The notes beneath the pieces are model-generated. The model had not been told where the DNA came from and did no database searches. It saw nothing but the letters and a program-made list of their open reading frames with translations. 64,000 nt of DNA from positions 248,001 through 312,000 of the forward strand of contig NZ_CABVLY010000004.1 of the NCBI RefSeq assembly GCF_902498995.1, written 5' to 3'. The stretch comes from Burkholderia anthina (GTDB lineage Bacteria > Pseudomonadota > Gammaproteobacteria > Burkholderiales > Burkholderiaceae). The position numbers were made by a program, and so were the translations under genes. Positions 1 through 8,840 of the stretch are shown here, piece by piece (position 1 is the stretch's first letter; the number at the start of each line of letters is the position of its first letter).

Positions 1-117
1 CAACGCCACGTTGATGAGCCGGATGGCGTGAAACTGGCCGATCACGGCATGCGAGATTTCCTCTTCGATCTGCAGGGCCCGCAGACGCCAGTCCTGCAGT
101 TGTTCGCCGATACCCAT
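1..117 (-). CDS. MoxR-family AAA ATPase, N-terminal 39 residues
   Basis: Only the first 39 codons lie in the window; the gene runs off the left edge. The ATG is preceded by AGGAGAGC. The residues visible (Q-I-E-E-E-I, then A-V-I-G-Q-F and A-I-R-L-I-N-V-A-L) match the start of MoxR ATPases, where a V-x-G-Q motif precedes the Walker A loop. MoxR proteins are chaperone-like ATPases that help mature periplasmic dehydrogenases and often sit in methanol dehydrogenase clusters, which fits its place downstream of xoxFGJ. The nucleotide-binding motifs are outside the window, so the family call is an inference from the N-terminus and context. Confidence 0.6.
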   Translation of the reverse strand, partial: MGIGEQLQDWRLRALQIEEEISHAVIGQFHAIRLINVAL

Positions 118-218
118 CGATGCGCTCTCCTGGTCTCCTGTGGCGGATGAACACGCGCCGGCTCGATGCAAACCGGTGCGGCGGCGCGGCATTCACGGCA
201 GTGAACGCACACCCGCGC

Positions 219-1193
219 CTATCCCGGCCGTTCATGTCGGCCCGTATCGTCCGGCAGCCGATGCAAATAGGCGGCGTACTCGTGCTCCAGATAGGCGGCG
301 GCGTGCTCGAGCAGAAACTGCCGAAATACCGTGCAGGTCGGCGACAGCCGTTTGGCCCGCATATGGACGATCTGCCACGTACGCTCGACCGGCATGCCGT
401 TGACGTCGAGCAACGCGATTTCGTCGGTGCGCAATTCGAGCAGCAGCGTATGAAGCGAGATCAGGCTGACGCCCATGCCGGCCATCACCGCCTGCTTGAT
501 CGTTTCGTTGCTGCCGAGCGTGACGATTTTCGCCGGCGTGAAAAGATGGTGCTTGAACATCTCCTCGGCCGCCATGCGGGTTCCCGAACCGGGTTCACGC
601 AACAGAAACGTGTCGTGCCGCAGCTCCTGCAGGTCGAAACGCCGTGCGCCGCAGAATCGGTGGCTCCGGGGTGCGATCACGACCTGCGGATGCCGCGCGA
701 GCGGTTCGGTCGTCGTATCGAGCTCCGGCGGCGGCCGCCCCATGATGGCCAGGTCGATCGCATTGTCCTGCAGCATGCGCAGCAGCGCGTCGCGATTGCC
801 CACGGAAAAGTGCACGTCGACCCTGGGATAAAGGTGCGAATACCTCGCCAGCAGCTTCGGTGCGAAATAGGTGGCCGAACTGACGATGCCCACCGCGATC
901 GAGCCGGTATCGGCCTGCTTCAGCGACGTCATCGCATCCTCGGCATCCTTGATCTCGCCGAGAATCCGGCTCGCGTGATGGCTCAGCTTTTCGCCGGCCT
1001 CGGTCAACGAGAGTTTGCGCGCGATGCGTTCGAACAGACGCAGGCCGACCGCATCCTCGAGCTGGCGAATCTGCATCGACACCGCCGGCAAGGTCAGATG
1101 CAACTCCTCGGCCGCACGCGCAAAACTCTCGTAGCGACTCGCCACGACGAACGTCTTCAACTGGCGCAGGGTGAGCGTGCGAATGAAACTCAC
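219..1193 (-). CDS. cbbR: LysR-type regulator CbbR, Calvin-cycle operon activator
   Basis: A 324-residue LysR protein. The winged helix-turn-helix is in about residues 1-65 (T-L-R-Q-L-K-T-F, then A-V-S-M-Q-I-R-Q-L-E), followed by a periplasmic-binding-like effector domain. S-R-I-L-G-E-I-K-D-A-E, Y-F-A-P-K-L-L-A and D-L-A-I-M-G-R-P-P are typical of CbbR, which activates cbb operons in response to metabolites of the cycle. I chose the GTG at 1191-1193, which has GAGGGG upstream; the open frame extends further back but reads as Arg-rich non-coding sequence. CbbR is usually divergent from cbbL. Here it lies in the same direction as xoxFGJ, 16 bases after the preceding gene, so it is probably transcribed with methanol oxidation genes. 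Confidence 0.85.
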   Translation of the reverse strand: MSFIRTLTLRQLKTFVVASRYESFARAAEELHLTLPAVSMQIRQLEDAVGLRLFERIARKLSLTEAGEKLSHHASRILGEIKDAEDAMTSLKQADTGSIAVGIVSSATYFAPKLLARYSHLYPRVDVHFSVGNRDALLRMLQDNAIDLAIMGRPPPELDTTTEPLARHPQVVIAPRSHRFCGARRFDLQELRHDTFLLREPGSGTRMAAEEMFKHHLFTPAKIVTLGSNETIKQAVMAGMGVSLISLHTLLLELRTDEIALLDVNGMPVERTWQIVHMRAKRLSPTCTVFRQFLLEHAAAYLEHEYAAYLHRLPDDTGRHERPG

Positions 1194-1209
1194 GTGACGC
1201 GGCCCCTCG

Positions 1210-1974
1210 CTAGCGTCCGGCCCGGGACGCGTCGGACAACTGCGCAGACGCCTTCGTCCCGTCGTGCGGCGGCGTCGGCGTGTGCCGCATCGCGCGAAAA
1301 ACCAGCGTGCGCGTTTGCTGCGGATGCGCAATCCCGTCGTTCGGGCCGGGCACATCGGTGCGAATCATGGCCACCTGCCCCGGTACGCTGTCGGCCATCA
1401 GAAACGTGTAGCGCTTGCCGGTATAGCGGGCGAAACGCGCCGCGTTCGGATCCGCCAGATACGGCTGCACGACGATCTGCCGGGCGGTCAGCACCTTGCC
1501 CCCGATCCGGGTCGTCACCGTTTCGATCTTCGGCCCGGCCGCCAGCGCGAGGCGCAAGCGCTGCTGAAAATAGCGGCGCTTGCCGCCGGTCAGGCGTTCC
1601 ATTTCCGCGATGTCCTGCTCGAGAAAATAGATGATCGCGGGATTGCACGGCAGGCCGGCGTTCGGCAGCGGCACCGCCTTGCCGTGATCGAACACGCGGG
1701 CATCGCCATTGGCGTTCCCCGGGCTGACGACCCGAACCGCGATCGCGTCGGTACCGGCGGCCGCGGCATCCGAGTCGGACAGCACGTAGTCGAGTTCGGT
1801 GTCCCGCCCCATGCCGTGCAGATGATCCGCCATGAAGATCAGCCGCTCGGCCGGAGAAATCTGCGCGGCGGCCTCCGCGCGCGCCGCGACAGGCATCCCT
1901 CCCGTCGCACACGCGACGCATGCCGCGAGCACGAGCCCCCCGATGCGCCAGGATCGACTCCGCGCGTGGCTCAT
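1210..1974 (-). CDS. unrecognised secreted protein of the xox cluster
   Basis: A 254-residue protein with a signal peptide (Arg-rich start, hydrophobic stretch at about residues 11-24, then an Ala-x-Ala-type site near residue 32). The mature part is soluble, with no membrane segment and no motif I recognise. Its ATG overlaps the xoxJ stop codon (ATGA), so the two are probably translationally coupled. Its place between xoxJ and cbbR suggests a periplasmic role in assembling or serving the methanol dehydrogenase, but this is inference from context only. Confidence 0.8.
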   Translation of the reverse strand: MSHARSRSWRIGGLVLAACVACATGGMPVAARAEAAAQISPAERLIFMADHLHGMGRDTELDYVLSDSDAAAAGTDAIAVRVVSPGNANGDARVFDHGKAVPLPNAGLPCNPAIIYFLEQDIAEMERLTGGKRRYFQQRLRLALAAGPKIETVTTRIGGKVLTARQIVVQPYLADPNAARFARYTGKRYTFLMADSVPGQVAMIRTDVPGPNDGIAHPQQTRTLVFRAMRHTPTPPHDGTKASAQLSDASRAGR

Positions 1975-2870
1975 GGCGCCGCAACCATCGACCTGGATGC
2001 GTCGACGGGCTTCAGAAGCGGCACGTCATAGCTTGCCAGGATGGCGTCGATCTTGTCCTGGTTCGCACCGATCCATTGATCGATCTTGTCCTTCCACGAT
2101 TTCTCGCCGTAACGCACCCCCATCGAGATCGTATAGTCGAAGCGGATGCCGGGCGTCACCGGGAACTGCACAAGCTTCACGCCGTCGCCGGAGCGCTTGG
2201 CGAAATAGCCTGCGATCGGCCCCCACACGAACACGACGTCGACATTGCCCGCGCGCAGATCGTCCTCGATCATCTGACCGGGATATTTCTGCGGGTCGCC
2301 GCTTTGCACCTGATACGAGACGGCCTGGTCGATCAGGCCATGACCGAGCAGCCAGTCGACCGCCGGGGTCTGCGTGAAGACGCCGATGCGCAGCTTGTGC
2401 AGTTGCTCCGGCGGCAACTTGAGCAAATCGTCCGGCGCGGCGATACCGGCCAGCTCGGGCCGCTTCGCCAATACCATCGCGTACGTGGAATGCAGGTAGG
2501 GCCGCGTCGTCGAAGTCATGTCGTAGCCGGCCGGCACGCCGATGATCAGGTCGCATTTGTAGCGATCGGTATCGGGCGTTTTCTCCCGCAACGTGTGGCG
2601 CACGAAACCGATGCGTTGCGGAAAATACGTGTATTCGAGCTTGTAGCCGAAATCGCTCGCCATCTGGCTCGCGATGCGGTTCTCGTAGCCTTCGCCTTTA
2701 TTGTTCGACAAAGGCATGTTGTTCGGGTCCGCGCAAACCCGAAGCACGCCGTCCGCGCCATCGTCGGCACGCGGGGCGCCTTGAGCACGTACCGTGCCGC
2801 CTGCCGCGGCGCCGCACAGCACGGCGGCGACAAGCATGACGTATACGTTCGTTCGATTGTCATGACGCAC
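1971..2870 (-). CDS. xoxJ: XoxJ, periplasmic methanol dehydrogenase accessory protein
   Basis: A 299-residue protein with a signal peptide ending near residue 29. The mature start carries L-R-V-C-A-D-P-N-N-M-P-L-S-N, the hallmark of the MxaJ/XoxJ family. These are solute-binding-protein-like proteins thought to help activate the PQQ methanol dehydrogenase. The GTG start at 2868-2870 has GGGAGG eight bases upstream; the open frame runs much further back across xoxG but is not coding there. It is the third gene of xoxF-G-J and is coupled by ATGA to the next gene. Confidence 0.9.
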   Translation of the reverse strand: MRHDNRTNVYVMLVAAVLCGAAAGGTVRAQGAPRADDGADGVLRVCADPNNMPLSNNKGEGYENRIASQMASDFGYKLEYTYFPQRIGFVRHTLREKTPDTDRYKCDLIIGVPAGYDMTSTTRPYLHSTYAMVLAKRPELAGIAAPDDLLKLPPEQLHKLRIGVFTQTPAVDWLLGHGLIDQAVSYQVQSGDPQKYPGQMIEDDLRAGNVDVVFVWGPIAGYFAKRSGDGVKLVQFPVTPGIRFDYTISMGVRYGEKSWKDKIDQWIGANQDKIDAILASYDVPLLKPVDASRSMVAAP

Positions 2871-2902
2871 TTTCAAGCCCTCCCGATGTAAAACCGCTGG
2901 CA

Positions 2903-3313
2903 CTATTTCGCGTCGATGGCCTTCAGATCTCCCGGGTTGATCTTGCCGTCGGAACGCCCCTTCAGATAGGCGTACAGGTATTCCCAGTTCTTCTGCATCA
3001 TCGCGCTCGAACTGAAATCGGGCATGCCCTTGTCCACCCGGCCGCCGAACACCGTGCGATGAAACTCCGTCTTGTCCAGCGTCTTGAGCGCGTCGATCAG
3101 CGACGGGCCGACCATTCCCTCCTGCTTCGCGCCGTGGCAACGCTCGCAGGCGAGCGCGCGCCAGGTCTTCCATCCCTGGAGCGTATTGGCGTCGACCTTG
3201 CTGCCGTCGACCACCTTGTAGGCGGCTGCGGAACCGGTCTCTGCATGCGCAGCGGGCAGCGTGACGAAAAAGGCAGGCAGCAGGGCCCGCATCAGGATTG
3301 CTCGACCTTTCAT
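2903..3313 (-). CDS. xoxG: XoxG, c-type cytochrome electron acceptor of XoxF
   Basis: A 136-residue secreted cytochrome c with a signal peptide of about 24 residues (Ala-His-Ala at the end). It has one haem site, C56-E-R-C59-H60, and a likely axial methionine at M97 in K-G-M-P-D-F. XoxG takes electrons from the PQQ of XoxF in the periplasm and passes them to terminal oxidases. The ATG at 3313 has GAGGAG about ten bases upstream. Its place between xoxF and xoxJ is the usual order. Confidence 0.9.
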   Translation of the reverse strand: MKGRAILMRALLPAFFVTLPAAHAETGSAAAYKVVDGSKVDANTLQGWKTWRALACERCHGAKQEGMVGPSLIDALKTLDKTEFHRTVFGGRVDKGMPDFSSSAMMQKNWEYLYAYLKGRSDGKINPGDLKAIDAK

Positions 3314-3472
3314 AATGCAGATGTCTCCTCGGGATAAAGCCGCGCCGCGATGCGCCCATCGGCACATCGCAAACAACTGCGCGGGTCAGACGATGCTTGC
3401 GATTCATGGGTGGCCGGCTGCCCGATCCTCGTCGGCGGCAGCCGGCCGCGCGTTGCAACCCGCTTCGCCCCG

Positions 3473-5290
3473 TCAGCCGTTCCCGCCGGGAACGGCGAAC
3501 ACGAAGAGCGTGCCGCCCAGGGCCGTGTACTTGGCGAGTTCGCGATAACCGCCCACCGCGCCGAGACCTTCGTTCGACTTCTCGAGCCCCGCTGCCATGC
3601 CGATGCCGGCCCAGCCGCCGATGCCCGAATAGACGCCGACGAACTGCCGGCCCTGATATTCGTAGGTAAACACGTTGCCGATGATTCCCGACGGGGTCTT
3701 GAAGCGCCACAGTTCCTTGCCGTCCTTGATGCGAACGGCCTTGAGGTAGCCTTCGAGGGTGCCGTAGAACGCGATGCCGCCGGCGGTGGCGAGCGCGCCC
3801 GACCATACCGAGAACCGTTCCGGTTTCGACCAGACGATCTTGCCCTTCGACGCGTCCCACGCGATGAAATTACCCATCGCCTTGTCCTTGCCCGGGCCCG
3901 GATACATCGACAGCGTGGCGCCCACGTAAGGCTGCCCCGACACGTAGTCGACGTCGAACGGTTCGTAGTCCATGCAAACGTGGTTGGTCGGCACGAGGAA
4001 CAGACTCGAGTTCGGATCGAACGCCGCCGGCTGCTGGTCCTTGGTGCCGAGCGCCGACGGACAGATGCCCTTCACGTTGTGATCGGAACCCGCTGCCTGC
4101 GTCGAATAGGCCGCGTTGCGAATCGGCTTGCCGCTCTTCATGTCGACGCGATCGGCCCAGTTCACGGCCGGATCGAACTTCTGCGCGACCAGCAACTGAC
4201 CGGTCGCCCGGTTCAGGGTGTAGCCGAAACCGTTGCGATCGAAGTGGACCAGGGCCGGCACCTTCTTGCCGTCGATCGTCAGGTCCGAGAGAATCATTTC
4301 GTTGACGCCGTCGTAGTCCCACTCGTCGTGCGGCGTCATCTGGTAGATCCACTTCGCGACGCCGGTATTGAGATCGCGCGCGACGATCGACAACGACCAT
4401 TTGTTGTCGCCCGGCCGCTGCGTCGGATTCCACGTTCCCGGGTTACCGGTGCCGTAGTAGACAAGGTTCAGCTTCGGATCCCAGGCATACCAGCCCCAGG
4501 TCGTGCCGCCGCCCAGTTTCCACTGATCGCCCTTCCACGACTTCAGCGACGAGTCCGCGCCCACCGGCACCATCTTGCCGTCGGCATAGGTCATCGTCTT
4601 GTCGGGGTCCATCAGCATGTCCTTGTCCGGGCCCGTGCTGTAGGCGGTCCAGACCGGTTTGCCGGTCTTGATGGAATACGCGATCAACCGGCCGCGCACG
4701 CCGAACTCGCCGCCCGAGATGCCGGTCAGGACCTTGTCGCCGAATACATGCGGCGCGTTGGTGTTGGTTTCGCCCGCTTTCGGATTGCCGTTTTGCGCGG
4801 TCCAGACAACGTCGCCGGTTTTCGCGTTCAGCGCGACGAGCTTGGTGTCCGCCTGCTGCAGGAATATCTTGCCGTCGCCATACGCGAGCCCGCGGTTGAC
4901 GGTATCGCAGCACATCACGGTCACGACCGATTCGTCCTGCTTCGGCTGGTACTGCCAGAGGAAGGTCTGATCCTTCAGGCTGATCGCGAGCACCTTGTTG
5001 GGAAACGGCGAGTGTATGTACATCGTGTCGCCGATCACGAGCGGTGAACCTTCGTGCCCGCGCAGCACGCCGGTCGACATGGTCCAGGCGACCTGCAGTT
5101 TTCCGACGTTGTCTTCGTTGATCTGCTTGAGCGGGCTGTAGCGGTGATTCGCGTAATCGCCCGCCTGTGTCGCCCAGTTGGATGGATTTTTGACGAGCCC
5201 GTCGAGCTGTGAATCAGCCCGGGCATCGGTAAAGCTCAAGGTGGTCAGCGCGATGAGCGCGAACCCCAGAACCGCGGTACGCAAATTCAT
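3473..5290 (-). CDS. xoxF: XoxF, lanthanide-dependent PQQ methanol dehydrogenase
   Basis: A 605-residue periplasmic quinoprotein with a signal peptide of about 25 residues and an eight-bladed PQQ propeller. The vicinal disulphide is C127-C128. Likely metal ligands are E195, N283 and the catalytic D325; a second aspartate, D327 (W-D-Y-D), is the mark of lanthanide-dependent XoxF rather than calcium-dependent MxaF. It oxidises methanol to formaldehyde or formate and reduces XoxG. GGAGGG lies just upstream of the ATG. It is the first gene of the cluster and follows a sigma-54-like promoter. The subfamily was judged by motif only, with no tree. Confidence 0.95.
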   Translation of the reverse strand: MNLRTAVLGFALIALTTLSFTDARADSQLDGLVKNPSNWATQAGDYANHRYSPLKQINEDNVGKLQVAWTMSTGVLRGHEGSPLVIGDTMYIHSPFPNKVLAISLKDQTFLWQYQPKQDESVVTVMCCDTVNRGLAYGDGKIFLQQADTKLVALNAKTGDVVWTAQNGNPKAGETNTNAPHVFGDKVLTGISGGEFGVRGRLIAYSIKTGKPVWTAYSTGPDKDMLMDPDKTMTYADGKMVPVGADSSLKSWKGDQWKLGGGTTWGWYAWDPKLNLVYYGTGNPGTWNPTQRPGDNKWSLSIVARDLNTGVAKWIYQMTPHDEWDYDGVNEMILSDLTIDGKKVPALVHFDRNGFGYTLNRATGQLLVAQKFDPAVNWADRVDMKSGKPIRNAAYSTQAAGSDHNVKGICPSALGTKDQQPAAFDPNSSLFLVPTNHVCMDYEPFDVDYVSGQPYVGATLSMYPGPGKDKAMGNFIAWDASKGKIVWSKPERFSVWSGALATAGGIAFYGTLEGYLKAVRIKDGKELWRFKTPSGIIGNVFTYEYQGRQFVGVYSGIGGWAGIGMAAGLEKSNEGLGAVGGYRELAKYTALGGTLFVFAVPGGNG

Positions 5291-5429
5291 GTCCCCTCCA
5301 GAAATATCTTGCCGTTCAAAAAACGCGAAATCCTCGCTACCGCATTGCCCGGGCGCGCCTCCTCGGGTACGGGTAACGATCTGCGCCCTTGCCCGATCGA
5401 TGTCGGGCTTTGCGGCGCATCAGGGAAAA

Positions 5430-5445
5430 AGCAGGTTCCATGCCT
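5430..5445 (-). promoter_or_regulatory. putative sigma-54 promoter of xoxF
   Basis: Read on the minus strand, AGGCATG-GAAC-CTGCT has the invariant GG (5444-5443) and GC (5432-5431) separated by exactly ten bases. The match to TGGCACG-N4-TTGCW is imperfect but keeps the core. It lies about 140 bases upstream of the xoxF ATG. An activator of the sigma-54 type is encoded nearby at 6651-8723. Confidence 0.35.
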
Positions 5446-5590
5446 GGATCGGAACAACGGGAACGAAGTTCGCCGTCGCAGGCATGTGCGCGCGCTGCGG
5501 TGGTTTGCGCCGTCTGCTCGTCCGTTTCGATGCAAGCGGATCGAACGCGGCCGCCCGCAGCCGCGATCGTGGCCGCGGCGCGGCACACGG

Positions 5591-5603
5591 GACACACTGT
5601 GTC
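5591..5603. promoter_or_regulatory. palindrome GACACA-C-TGTGTC, possible activator site
   Basis: A perfect 6-bp inverted repeat around one base. It lies about 150 bases upstream of the xoxF sigma-54-like promoter and about 85 bases upstream of the divergent one at 5689-5704. These are typical distances for an enhancer-binding protein site. The likely partner is the AcoR-type protein, by inference only. Confidence 0.4.
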
Positions 5604-5688
5604 AGCCGTCGATACGAAGCGTGACTGTTGCGAGGCACGCGCCAGCCGAACCGTGCCCGCCGTCGTGACAGATGCGGCGCGACGCGGC

Positions 5689-5704
5689 TGGTACGGCTTT
5701 CGCT
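5689..5704 (+). promoter_or_regulatory. putative sigma-54 promoter of the small secreted Cys protein
   Basis: TGGTACG-GCTT-TCGCT carries GG (5690-5691) and GC (5702-5703) ten bases apart, with one mismatch in each element to the consensus. The start would fall near 5715, about 90 bases ahead of the ATG at 5803. It mirrors the promoter on the opposite strand at 5430-5445. Confidence 0.45.
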
Positions 5705-5802
5705 TCTGCCGACGGGTACGAACGTTCGCGGCCCTCGACGGCCGATGCCGCCGCTGTCGCCAACGCTCGCCGCGCTACGCCCATTTCCTGGAGAGTCGTG
5801 AA

Positions 5803-6210
5803 ATGATCAAGCCACTTCGCATGCTGACCGTCGGCGCGTGCCTCGCATTCGCCTTGCCGCTCGCCCGGGCCGACGATCTCGCGGTCACGGCGCAGCTTCA
5901 GCCCGGCGGCTACAGTTATCCGACGCAGGGACGCGTCGAGTATGTGCTGGGCTGCATGGACGACAACGGGCACGAATTCGCGAACATCTATAAATGCTCG
6001 TGCGTGATCGACAAGATGGCGGCCGTGCTGCCCTACGACGAATTCGTCGACCAGTCGACGTTCTCGAAATACGCGTCGCTGGGCGGCGAAGGCGGCTCGG
6101 AGTTCCGCGTCGACCACGCGAAAGCGCAAACGAAAAAATTCCGCTCGCTGCAGACCGACGCTTACCGCAGTTGCGGTCTAGGTCACGACAAGACTGCCTC
6201 GGCACGATAG
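5803..6210 (+). CDS. small secreted cysteine-containing protein divergent from xoxF
   Basis: A 135-residue protein with a signal peptide ending near residue 24 (Ala-Arg-Ala). The mature chain has four cysteines, in L-G-C-M, K-C-S-C-V-I-D and S-C-G-L, which could form two disulphides. GGAGAG precedes the ATG; a longer open frame upstream is rejected because it crosses the promoter region and lacks protein-like composition. I do not recognise the family. A sigma-54-like promoter lies upstream, so it is probably co-regulated with xoxF. A role in methanol oxidation is inferred from position only. Confidence 0.8.
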   Translation: MIKPLRMLTVGACLAFALPLARADDLAVTAQLQPGGYSYPTQGRVEYVLGCMDDNGHEFANIYKCSCVIDKMAAVLPYDEFVDQSTFSKYASLGGEGGSEFRVDHAKAQTKKFRSLQTDAYRSCGLGHDKTASAR

Positions 6211-6650
6211 GCATCTGCCGTGCGCGGCTCGCCCTGCCGCTGCGCAACGCGCAGCGCCTCCGAGGCGATTCGGAATCGGTCGGCTTCGCGCCGGCCGCGA
6301 GACGCGCTGCTTCCCGCCGGCATCCGGCACGATTGGTTGCGCGCGCATCTCATGCCGCGAGCGGCTGCACCGCCTGTGCGCCCGAGCCGCCGCTGAAACG
6401 GCACGCATCGGGTATGTGATTTGAGCAAATGCGACGTTTTCTTGAACAAGAACGCCATCGGGCGTAAAGTCTTGAGTGACTGTTTAACATCCGCCGTACG
6501 GAAAATCGTTTTGCGCAACTACGGGTTTCCAATCGGCGCGCCCGGCGAAATCTGCATTTCAAGGCAGCATCAATAAAGCGGCAATCGTGACGCGCATGGC
6601 GAGGCAGGGAAAACCGGCGCACCCGAATTGACGCTGCGGAGACACCCCCC
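6211..6650. other. intergenic region before the AcoR-type gene
   Basis: About 440 bases without a convincing gene. It becomes AT-richer from 6420 onward, where the promoter of the regulator is expected. The only structure I see is the inverted repeat at 6439-6452. Confidence 0.6.
6439..6452. promoter_or_regulatory. inverted repeat TTCTTG-AA-CAAGAA
   Basis: A perfect 6-bp inverted repeat with a 2-base centre, about 200 bases upstream of the AcoR-type gene. It could be an operator for its own control. It differs from the palindrome at 5591-5603. Confidence 0.25.
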
Positions 6651-8723
6651 ATGTCATTGCCTGCTGACAGCAGTTCGCATGTTCGCGAAGTTCTGAGTGT
6701 CGTCAATCGTCAATTGGCGACACGTCCGACAAGCGTGCCCGTTGCCCAGTCGTGGGCGCGCTGCGTGAACGAATTCAAGCTCGATCCTTCGCGATTTGTC
6801 CGCCCCCCGATCCTGACGGACCAGGAGCTTCGTTCCCGCCGCGATGCGATGCACGATCTGATTGCGTGTTCGAAGCTCGAAATGGCGACGCTGTACCAGC
6901 AACTGGCCGACCCCAATCTCGCGGTCGTGCTCGCCGACGCCAACGGCGTGATCCTGCACCAGGTTGCGTCGACGGCGTTTGCCGAAACGGTTGCCGCCGA
7001 CGGCTTTCGCGTCGGCGCGCTATGGAGCGAACGCGAGGCCGGCACGAACGGCCTGGGCACCTGTCTCGCCGAACGCGACGCCATCGCCGTGTGTCAGCAC
7101 GAGCACTTCTATCCGCGCTATACGTCGCTCACCTGCTCCGCCGCGCCGATTTTCGACGACAGCGGCGAGATTGCCGGCGTGCTCGACGTGACGAGCCGCT
7201 CGACGCTGCTGCAGCAGCATTCGCTGGTGCTCGTCGGCATGTCGCGGCAGATGATCGAAAACCGGTTGCTGGACGTGCGCTACCGGCACACCAACATGAT
7301 TCACTTCCACAGCCGCCCGGAATTCGTCGGGACGCTGCACGGAGGCAAACTGGCCGTGGCAGACGACAGCACCGTACTTGCCGCGAATCGCAGCGCCCTG
7401 TTCCAGCTCGGCTTCCGCTCGCTCGACGAATTGCGCGGCCGGCGCATCGAGGAAGCGTTCAACGCATCGCTGCAAGACATGATCGCGCGCAGCATCCGCG
7501 GGTCGTTCCATCCGGTCGCGGTCTATAGCGCCAATGCGACGAACCGCTTCTTTCTCGTCGCGCAGACGCCGCAGAACAGCGCGGAAAGCGGCACGCGGAG
7601 CACGCCGAGAGCCGCGGCGGCGGCCGCCGGCGTGCGGGAAAAGCCGCCGCCGCAGGCCGTGCCGGACGAAATCGCGCATCTCGAGTTCGGCGACCCTCAC
7701 ATGGCCGCGCAAATACGGCTCGCGACACAAGTCATCCAGCGCAAGATTCCGATCGTGCTCAGAGGGCAGACGGGAACCGGCAAGGAAGTTTTTGCTCAGG
7801 CCCTGCACCGCATCAGCCCCCATGCCGGCGGCCCGTTCGTGCCGGTCAATTGCGCATCGCTGCCCGAGAGCCTGATCGAAAGCGAGCTATTCGGCTATCG
7901 TGCCGGCGCATTCACCGGCGCGCAGCGCGAAGGACGGCGCGGCAAGATCGTTCAGGCGAACGGCGGCACGCTCTTTCTCGATGAAATCGGCGACATGCCG
8001 CTCGCGCTGCAGGCGCGCCTGCTGCGCGTGATCGAGGAGCGCGAGGTCACGCCGCTGGGCGCCGAAACGACGGTCAAGGTCGATTTCCAGCTCATCAGCG
8101 CGAGCCACCGCAACCTGCTCGAACTCGTGCAGGAAGGGGAATTCCGCGAGGATCTGTATTACCGCCTCAAGGGCATCGAGCTGAACCTGCCGCCGCTCAA
8201 GGACCGGCTCGACAAGCTCGCGCTGATTCGTCATCTGCTCGCCCAGGAAACGGACAACGATCCCCCCGCCCTGACGCCGGAAGCCGCGCAGGCACTGCTG
8301 AATCATGCGTGGCCGGGCAACATTCGCCAGTTGCGGCATGTATTGCAGATCGCCATAGCGCTTTGCGACGGACAGCCGATCCGCTGCAAGGATCTGCCCG
8401 TCGAAATCACGCAACCCGCGCCGGACGCCGCGCTGCCGCCCATGTCGCGCGCGACCGCGGACCTTGCGCCGGCGCCGGCCGGCGGCCTCGATCTTTCCGC
8501 GCTCAATGCGATCCAGCTGAACGAACGCGAAACGTTGAACACGCTGCTCGACGAACACCGCTGGAACGTCAGCAATGTCGCCCGGGCGCTCGGTATCAGC
8601 CGCAACACGCTCTATCGCAAGATGCGCCGGCTATCCATCCGTCTGTCGCACGAGAACCCGGGGTTCGACGACATGTTCCTGGACGACGCGTCACCCGATG
8701 CCTCGATCTCCTCCGACACGTGA
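6651..8723 (+). CDS. sigma-54-dependent activator, AcoR type
   Basis: A 690-residue enhancer-binding protein. A GAF-like sensing region lies at about residues 70-210, a PAS-like region at 225-305, and the AAA+ domain at about 345-575 with Walker A G-Q-T-G-T-G-K-E near 371, the sigma-54 contact loop G-A-F-T-G-A near 419 and Walker B L-F-L-D-E-I-G-D. A Fis-type helix-turn-helix ends the chain (N-V-A-R-A-L-G-I-S-R-N-T-L-Y). AcoR-type proteins commonly control acetoin, alcohol or aldehyde oxidation operons. Two sigma-54-like promoters nearby suggest it controls xoxF and the divergent small gene. The effector is unknown. It is full length, with every motif needed for activity. Confidence 0.9.
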   Translation: MSLPADSSSHVREVLSVVNRQLATRPTSVPVAQSWARCVNEFKLDPSRFVRPPILTDQELRSRRDAMHDLIACSKLEMATLYQQLADPNLAVVLADANGVILHQVASTAFAETVAADGFRVGALWSEREAGTNGLGTCLAERDAIAVCQHEHFYPRYTSLTCSAAPIFDDSGEIAGVLDVTSRSTLLQQHSLVLVGMSRQMIENRLLDVRYRHTNMIHFHSRPEFVGTLHGGKLAVADDSTVLAANRSALFQLGFRSLDELRGRRIEEAFNASLQDMIARSIRGSFHPVAVYSANATNRFFLVAQTPQNSAESGTRSTPRAAAAAAGVREKPPPQAVPDEIAHLEFGDPHMAAQIRLATQVIQRKIPIVLRGQTGTGKEVFAQALHRISPHAGGPFVPVNCASLPESLIESELFGYRAGAFTGAQREGRRGKIVQANGGTLFLDEIGDMPLALQARLLRVIEEREVTPLGAETTVKVDFQLISASHRNLLELVQEGEFREDLYYRLKGIELNLPPLKDRLDKLALIRHLLAQETDNDPPALTPEAAQALLNHAWPGNIRQLRHVLQIAIALCDGQPIRCKDLPVEITQPAPDAALPPMSRATADLAPAPAGGLDLSALNAIQLNERETLNTLLDEHRWNVSNVARALGISRNTLYRKMRRLSIRLSHENPGFDDMFLDDASPDASISSDT

Positions 8724-8814
8724 TGCGGAACCTGCACGGCCGCGTTCCGACGCAAGGGCCGTCTCTCGCGGTCGGGCCGCGCGCCGCGAGTTTGTCCGGA
8801 TACCGAACGAAGTA

Positions 8815-8834
8815 GCGCCGACCCGCGTCGGCGC
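8815..8834. terminator. hairpin between convergent acoR-type gene and cbbY
   Basis: An 8-bp perfect stem, GCGCCGAC and GTCGGCGC, with a CCGC loop. It lies between the two converging stop codons and could end transcripts from both sides. There is no strong T-run. Confidence 0.5.
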
Positions 8835-8840
8835 GGGGAT

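Noticed and set aside
120-1634. Long plus-strand open frame opposite cbbR
   Set aside because: It is Arg/His-rich, matches no family and mirrors well-supported genes on the other strand. Such shadow frames are common at this GC content.
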